64,000 nt of DNA from Ciona intestinalis. Its lineage: Eukaryota; Chordata; Ascidiacea; Phlebobranchia; Cionidae. A program made the position numbers and the translations under genes. The DNA is taken from NCBI RefSeq assembly GCF_000224145.3, contig NC_020177.2, positions 946,363 to 1,010,362 on the forward strand, read 5' to 3'. Under the pieces are notes generated by a model. The model did no database searches and had not been told where the DNA came from. It saw nothing but the letters and a program-made list of their open reading frames with translations. Shown in pieces: positions 47,451 through 64,000 of this stretch (the first letter of the stretch is position 1; each line of letters opens with the position of its first letter).

Positions 47451-47980
47451 TCAGGTCCAGCAGAATAGAGGACTGCAGCGCAGATACACACATTCAACAC
47501 TCAACTCATACGTATAAACTTCAAATCTCAAACCTTGTTTCCTTTATCGGCGTCTTCTCGTCTTTGTACTTCGTCTGCAAAGGGAAGATAGTTACGCTAC
47601 AGTTATACGTAATGATTACGTCACAGGCAGATATTGTACACAAGTTTATTCTACATTTAAATTTATTTTATCGTTAGAGAAACAATGATAATATACAATA
47701 CCTTTTGCTTTACTTCTGCAACTTTGTTTGATGACTTTTCTGCAAAAATATAATTGTTAATTATCGGTTCATATATTATTACGTCATAATTACCTTCAGT
47801 TTTCCTTAACGCCATTGTCCGCTTGAACCTCTGTGACGTCACATACCATGACCTGCAAATGCTAACTTTTAAAAATTTCATTGCTGAAAGCAAAATATTT
47901 CTGTGACGGAATAATAAACTTACCAAGCGGGTTCTTCTGTTGCGTCATCACCGCTTTGTGACGTCACATCATCGTTGTTT
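47451..47980 (-). CDS. small micro-exon gene, 3' end complete, unrecognised
   Basis: Five consecutive short exons join in phase: 47980-47924 (57 nt), 47852-47794 (59), 47739-47702 (38), 47574-47534 (41) and 47472-47451 (22, TGA). Every boundary is AG/GT with good acceptors (TTTTCTAG, ATTTGCAG, TTTTGCAG, TTTGCAG, GCTGCAG). The encoded part runs NNDDVTSQSGDDATEEPAW, SWYVTSQRFKRTMALRKTE, EKSSNKVAEVKQK, TKYKDEKTPIKET, SPLFCWT. It is charged, probably disordered, with no known domain. The start codon lies upstream; candidates in 48080-48320 are not decisive. VTSQ is encoded twice through the palindrome TGACGTCA. Confidence 0.55.
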
Positions 47981-49282
47981 CTAGAAAAGGAGCTTATGTA
48001 CGTAATAATGCCAATTGTGAGTCATACCAAATCTTAGATCTTCTTGCTTCGCGCTCAATGCACAAATATAATTAGAATATGTAAGTAATGTGCCCTACGA
48101 CGGAAAATGCGCATGGGGCCCCATGAAAAAAGCGTCGCGAAATGTAAGCGTACAGCGGTGGTGTGTTATTCAGCAATGACGTAACGAAGCTAGTACGAAA
48201 GCGGCGGAAAGCGAAATTGAAACTAGCGTGTCTGATTGCGACGTAACCCAACGCAACGGTTGCGATCAGAGATATTGCGTGTAACGTCGCGAGTGACGTA
48301 ATAAAGAACCATCGCGATTTCAGAAACAGAATATGATAAAGAGTTATTTTAAATAATTATAATAAAGTAAAAAACGCAAGGCATAATCTTTGTACCATAA
48401 TTCTTTATTATTGCATAATCTTATATAATGTATAGTTGTATATAATATTGTATATATAATAATATTATTACTGTATATTTTAATGTTATAAAGTAAACAG
48501 TATAATGTCATAATACAATAGTAATGAAAAAATACTTAACTGTAATCTTGCAGGAAGACTTATTAAATCCTTCCAACTTGTAACCTGGTGTGGAACTAAC
48601 TTTATCCAAACTAAAGCGTGCTAACTCGCTTTGTGGAAGAGGCGTTTATAAGCGGAGCGATCAAGGCGGGCGTAATCAGCTGGTGCGGGGCGTCAGTCAC
48701 ATGTGCAATCTGACCAATCGGCTTTAAGGATTGTAGTGGGCTGATTGTTACGTCATTTCGCACTGTGACGTAACAAATTAAGTTCACAATGATTCGCGGC
48801 TACAACTGGTAGACGATGAGGAATCTGTATTACGTGGCCCAAAATGGCGCATAGTCTTCGCGTCAGTTAGACCACACTATGACGTATATGTTGCAAGTAG
48901 CATGTGTTGTACGCTTTATATTTATAACATATTAATAATAAATACGTCAGACCTCCATTATCGTTCGTCGCAACCAAAGAAACATTACTATTATTCAAAC
49001 GTCTTATAATTAACCTTAACACAGAGCGTTCGCTAGTTTAACACTTACCTAACTTGACGTAAATTATCGCTTTAGACAACAGACAACGATGCTAATGGTG
49101 ACGAACTATGTTTACGGCAGTTTACCTCACAAATTTTGCAGTATACGTTTCTATGATATCTTTATTAATAAAGTCGTAATACACGTGGCCTTTTTTTAGA
49201 GATCTGCTCTCTTGTTTATGTTAGAAATCTACTTCCTAATGTTTGCGAACCTACCTACACTTTAAAATTAACCATTGAGTGT

Positions 49283-49434
49283 TAACACAAATCAGACTGT
49301 ATTACTGTGTTTCCTTGTGCAAGGCACAACGACAATGACTTCAATCAAGTGGCCAACTAACACAAATCAGACTGTATTACTGTGTTTCCTTGTGCAAGGC
49401 ATAACGACAATGGCTCTAATCAAGTGGTCACTAA
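49283..49434. repeat. tandem duplication, unit about 76 bp, two copies
   Basis: ACACAAATCAGACTGTATTA, CTGTGTTTCCTTGTGCAAGG and AACGACAATGGC occur twice in direct succession with few differences. Confidence 0.85.
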
Positions 49435-50514
49435 TGTGTTGTACTATTAGTTCACAAAATTATACTAATACATTTTTAAGTAGTCTACCTACTTATACAT
49501 AAAGCCATTCAAAATATAAGTAAAATATATATTTTATTTCAGAATAAAAATTTATAAATGTATAAAACGAAAAAAAATAATTGTGCACTCACATATACAA
49601 TATGTACAAACACGGCGCATAAATCTAACAAGCTGCAAACAAATGCTTAGATATGGCTTTCCACATAAAGCATGGCTTATAAAACTGCATGGTCAGGTGG
49701 TTCACAGTAAGAATTCACAGTGAGGTTATAGGATGGCTTGTTCAGTAATTTACTCGAGGAAAATTGGAGTCTGTCAGGTGAGAAGGGTTAGGGGATGGAC
49801 TCTGTTAATATACATGCTCTGTTAATATACATGTTAAAATGTTTAGACACCTGTGTTATAACAAGTTAACTGTTGTGGCATATAACCTTTGGTCCTTTGA
49901 TACAACAAAACCAATAGAAAAGAAAATGTCAACACTGTATATTGTATAAGATAAAATGTTGAAAGGTTTTTAAATGATAGTGTGGCATCTCTTATATGGT
50001 TACAGGGGGGGGTCCAGTAAGACACAATCATATCGATTTGTAAGTTGTCTCATTAATAATGAAGTAATGTTGTAGCATTTACTCATGCAAGCACAAATGA
50101 ATGTAGGCTATTGCAACACTCCCTTTAAAATTTCTCATAAAAAGGATATCTTTATAAACTTTTATTCATTTATAATAAGTTGTGTTATGCAGAAATCCGG
50201 TTAAAAAATATTTGAAGACAAAATCACCAATCTCGATATAAAAAGTTTTTGCTTGCTCAAGTAATATGAATATTTAAAAAAAAAAGCTTTTTAAATACTT
50301 AATACTCTTTCTGAAAGTTTGGTAGCTTTTAAAAGGGTAGTTATTAACAACCACCCAACCCCTTGGCTTAGTTTACCAGTTTAACAAAATTTATTTCTAA
50401 TAGTAACTAATACAAATAACAGTGTTTTTCGTTACATACAACCTGATACTTCTATTCAACCACGAACAATGAAGTTCTAGTCACAACAAACATGAACAAC
50501 TCTATTTTATAAGA

Positions 50515-50770
50515 ATGAGGCCCTACTGTGTGGCATGCCATGGGACCTGGGGTTTTAGGCCAGAGTTGGGGATGGCTCATTACCCCAACCTTGTATATGC
50601 ACATTTTATATGGGTGAGGTCCTGTAGCGTGGCACGGTATGGGACCTGGGTTTTAGGCCAGATTTGGTTCATTAAACTGTATATGGACATTTTTCCATAT
50701 AAATCAGTTTCTGTACCATGGCATCCTATGGGACCTGGGTTTTACGCCAGAGTTTGCCCATTACCCACAC
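50515..50770. repeat. degenerate tandem repeat, unit about 100 bp, three copies
   Basis: TATGGGACCTGGGTTTTAGG and CCAGAGTTTG recur near 50540, 50640 and 50730. It borders the last predicted CDKL2 exon. Confidence 0.7.
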
Positions 50771-50787
50771 ACCCAGGGTCCAGGGTG

Positions 50788-61318
<10,531 letters not shown>

Positions 61319-61929
61319 TTATGACAAAGTATCATTAAGTTTGAGATTCTATTTTATAAATCCATAATTGAAATCTGCAAATTCTATGTAACGTGAGTGA
61401 ATATTGGGTTATATTGATTGCAATTTAAACTACGACCTTTAAAACGCGGAATATTCAAATATTCTCTGCCAAAAAACGTACCTATTTACAGTTTAAAATA
61501 TCGAATAAGGTTTAAAATTTACTTTCCGAGTATACATCGGATACCATATGACAATGAATAAACATTAATTTGGTCTGAACAAAATAAATCAAATAAGAAA
61601 AACGAACTTTAAAGAAAACTAAACAAAACGTAAACACGAAATAATCCTAACCTTGCTCCATGCTGCACCTTGCGGAATATTTGTCGCAAGACAAAATCAG
61701 CTGATTTGTGACAGATAAAATATATGGAAACATCGTGTATTAATAAAGATTACGTTTATTTCTGTTAAATTACATTTTTCTTAAATTGAACCTACACCTA
61801 AGTTAAATTGAGAGGAATTGGTAGCTCAATGAATTTGTAAGCAACTCTTTATTAATATTTTCGCGTAAAGTTTTGAATTGACATATGTGATTAAATGACA
61901 GTAGGCTATATTATGAATGAATAAATGAA

Positions 61930-62215
61930 CGAATGCAACTTACGTTATCTTCGTGTGGCCGGATAACGACAGTCGTTGCAACACGGGTGTTCATACACCT
62001 CGTGCCAGCCTACGAGTTACCATGTATGTTACTTTGTGGGTGATTATTTTTAGGGAAGATTTTTTCATTTTTTTTTCATGTATGGCTGATAATTTGGAAA
62101 ACCCATTAGTGACCACTGGGTTGGAGCAATTGCCGTTAAGTGCCTGCCCCAGGACACATACGCCCACAATGCCAGCACTGCCAAACCAGGGGTTAAACTT
62201 CTTAAACTTATGACA
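61930..62215. mobile_element. SINE copy right of CDKL2
   Basis: Near full length: CTTCGTGTGGCCGGATAACG, ATACACCTCGTGCCAGCC, ATGTATGGCTGATAATTTGG, then AGGACACATACGCCCACAAT. The 61319-62808 stretch holds this copy and a MITE, and otherwise no gene that I see. Confidence 0.85.
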
Positions 62216-62422
62216 CATCTCTAGTTTAATCCGTCCCACTCATTTCTGTCGCTGGTTTGCTACACTGCAACTATAATTTTAAGTTATATCAATAATACCT
62301 CGCGAATATATTAACTTGTTTCCTGGCCTGTTGTCTGGTTGTGGTACAAGTTTACAGTAAATTTAACAAAAAAGCAGTGCTCTATTTATAAATGGACTTA
62401 TATACAATTGTGTAAGGTAGGG

Positions 62423-62618
62423 TATAGTAGGATGGAGAAAGATGGGACACGATTTTATTCTATATCTATATTATCGTCCAATTTAATAGTAACCAAAGAA
62501 CATTCAGTCTTCTAAAACGTTATCCTCACGACTCCCATAGACCATTGTTAATTGTTCAAAACATGACCAGGAAATTTGTATATATGTGCTAACAGTGTTC
62601 CGCCTCCCCCACCCTTTA
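62423..62618. mobile_element. MITE, TAGTAGGG family
   Basis: It begins TATAGTAGGATGGAGAAAGA and ends CGCCTCCCCCACCCTTTAG. Confidence 0.75.
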
Positions 62619-62677
62619 GCTTTTACTTCAAATGTTCTCGAAATCGTGTTTATATTTTATCACCGAAATATTTAATA

Positions 62678-62683
62678 TTTATT
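62678..62683 (-). terminator. polyadenylation signal of the right-end gene
   Basis: AATAAA on the minus strand, about 126 bases past the stop at 62809. Confidence 0.55.
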
Positions 62684-62808
62684 ATAAACAATAAAAACAA
62701 ATGTAAACAAAGACATAATGCCATGGTTGAATTTATTTCTGATTGATATTAAATCGTGCACGTGAATGACATTTATCAATTATTCAACCTAAGGTGGCCA
62801 TCTTCTCT

Positions 62809-63026
62809 TCATTGATTGTCATCTTTAGCTAAAATCAAGAAAACATTTGTAAAACAGTCATACGTTGTAAAAAATATTTAATTCATTGAAAGAACTCGGT
62901 AATTGTATATACTATTATGAAATAATTTCTATTTACCAGGCATTGCATTATAATAGGTGTCATCTTTGGGCATCCCATCATAATATGAGTCGCGATCAAG
63001 TTCTAAATCACCTTTGATATCTCTAA
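62809..63026 (-). CDS. 3' end of an unrecognised gene (last two exons)
   Basis: Exon 63026-62937 (acceptor TTTTTCAG, donor CCTG|GTAAAT) encodes RDIKGDLELDRDSYYDGMPK, DDTYYNAMP and joins in phase to exon 62828-62809 (acceptor GATTTTAG), which encodes KDDNQ and TGA. The tail is rich in Asp and Tyr. A possible further exon sits at the window edge (63971-64000, SKIQKDDDYW before GTAATA), but its phase does not join directly to 63026, so another exon would be needed. No family recognised. Confidence 0.6.
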
Positions 63027-63090
63027 CTGAAAAATAAAATATGTTTTAGTTTAATTGAAACATGTCTTTTTACCGCATCTTTATTCTATG

Positions 63091-63309
63091 TATAGTAGGG
63101 TGGGGGAAGATGGGACACTTTGTCAGATGAGACCTTTTTTATTTTAATTTTTCGGACCCTCATTTAATGATAATCAGGAAAATAAGGGTACAGAATTATT
63201 CATGGCGAAGGAACTAGCACAGCCTGTTAAATTCGGTAGGGTAACTACAAGTTGCAGAATACTGCTAATGTAAATATATTTCGATTTAGTGTCCCATCTT
63301 CCCCCACAT
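63091..63309. mobile_element. MITE, TAGTAGGG family
   Basis: It begins TATAGTAGGGTGGGGGAAGA and ends TGTCCCATCTTCCCCCACA. It lies just upstream of the exon at 62937-63026, in the intron. Confidence 0.8.
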
Positions 63310-64000
63310 TGGAGTTTTGTATGTTTTCATTGCCAAACTTTAAAAGTTTTTTTTTAATTTAGTAATTTGTACCTCAGGGGTAATTCAACTATAAGATACT
63401 GATATAATTTAAAGATAATATTTTGATAATATATTTGAAATTTGGTCATTTGCCATTGGTGATAATTTATGAGAAATAGCTTGTGCCAAATACCCTATTT
63501 GTAGCAAGGAAAAATAAAAACTTTATCAATAGTTATAATCAATTTTCTGTTATTACAAGTTCATATACATTTCTAGGATACAATATTTGTTCATTGATGT
63601 TCGAACAATACCCATTGTTGTTCAAACAATACCAATTGTTATGCAATAATATAATGTATAGGTAACATGTTAAAAACTATAGCAGTAGGGCAAGAAAAAG
63701 AATGTTTAGACTTAATTTTCAAAGCGTACAGTATAATTTCGTGTTATTTACGTATATTCCTATTTATAAATACACTTAATAATCAAAATTAACAATGATT
63801 TTAAACTGTCCCATCTTATCCTGTGTGTTTTCGAATTAGTAAAATTTCACTTGTGCTGATCGGTAAATAACTCCTCGTGTGTTTTATTAAATTGTTATCA
63901 ATTTATGATTATATTATATATTATATTTTATTAAATTGTTATCAATGAATGATAGTATTAATGGTATTACCCAATAATCATCATCTTTTTGGATTTTGGA

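Larger units (their letters stand above)
47981..50787. other. intergenic stretch with promoter-like and repeat sequence
   Basis: GC-rich, TGACGT-containing DNA at 48100-48350 and a minus-strand TATAAAC near 48650 could belong to the micro-exon gene. An open minus-strand segment at 48540-48640 ends at a donor-like GTTAAG but has no ATG. 49500-50500 is AT-rich with no gene seen. Confidence 0.4.

Noticed and set aside
48540..48640. Open minus-strand segment ending at a donor-like site
   Set aside because: No ATG, a preceding stop overlapping a TATA-like motif, and a phase that does not fit the micro-exon gene; it could be a 5' UTR, but I cannot support a coding call.

Overview
The window is AT-rich animal nuclear DNA: genes are broken into many short exons with GT/AG introns, and tRNA-derived SINEs, MITEs and minisatellites are dense. 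Gene content, very compact introns, signs of operon/trans-splicing organisation and the repeat families together suggest a tunicate, most likely Ciona; this is inference, not a database match. Three runs of N (36921-37029, 40912-41092, 41874-42373) are assembly gaps. Layout from left to right: an isolated first coding exon of a Cdc42-type Rho GTPase (+, 235-339); three small unrecognised genes on the minus strand (1196-2115, 3403-4564, 6143-7627), the last with a tandemly duplicated basic exon between MITE copies; a minus-strand pair of THUMPD1 (13423-14466, intronless) followed 190 bp downstream by an executioner caspase (9539-13232, six exons), arranged like a tunicate operon; and a 35-exon AK9 adenylate-kinase-family gene (15439-32937, minus) that I could join in phase from start to stop (about 1797 residues, four P-loops). 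Right of AK9 are two tandem paralogous genes for small secreted peptides (+, 33693-33980 and 35174-35557), a hAT-type MITE with a perfect 8-bp target duplication (38447-39164), a decayed NACHT/NLR pseudogene (39300-40850, minus), part of an unrecognised gene beside a gap (41285-41873, minus), a tandemly duplicated upstream block, and a gene for a small precursor with an Arg/Trp-rich core and acidic tail that looks like an antimicrobial peptide (+, 45891-46236). Then come a small micro-exon gene (47451-47980, minus), a CDKL2-type kinase gene (50788-61318, minus) with a pair of homologous, equal-length exons that look mutually exclusive, and the 3' end of another minus-strand gene (62809-63026) that continues off the right edge. 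The most striking non-coding signal is a 71-bp minisatellite that appears in five places, always inside an intron of the caspase, AK9 or CDKL2 gene and often filling the intron almost from splice site to splice site; its unit resembles part of the local SINE. All exon models were read by eye and checked for reading-phase continuity; none has transcript support here.
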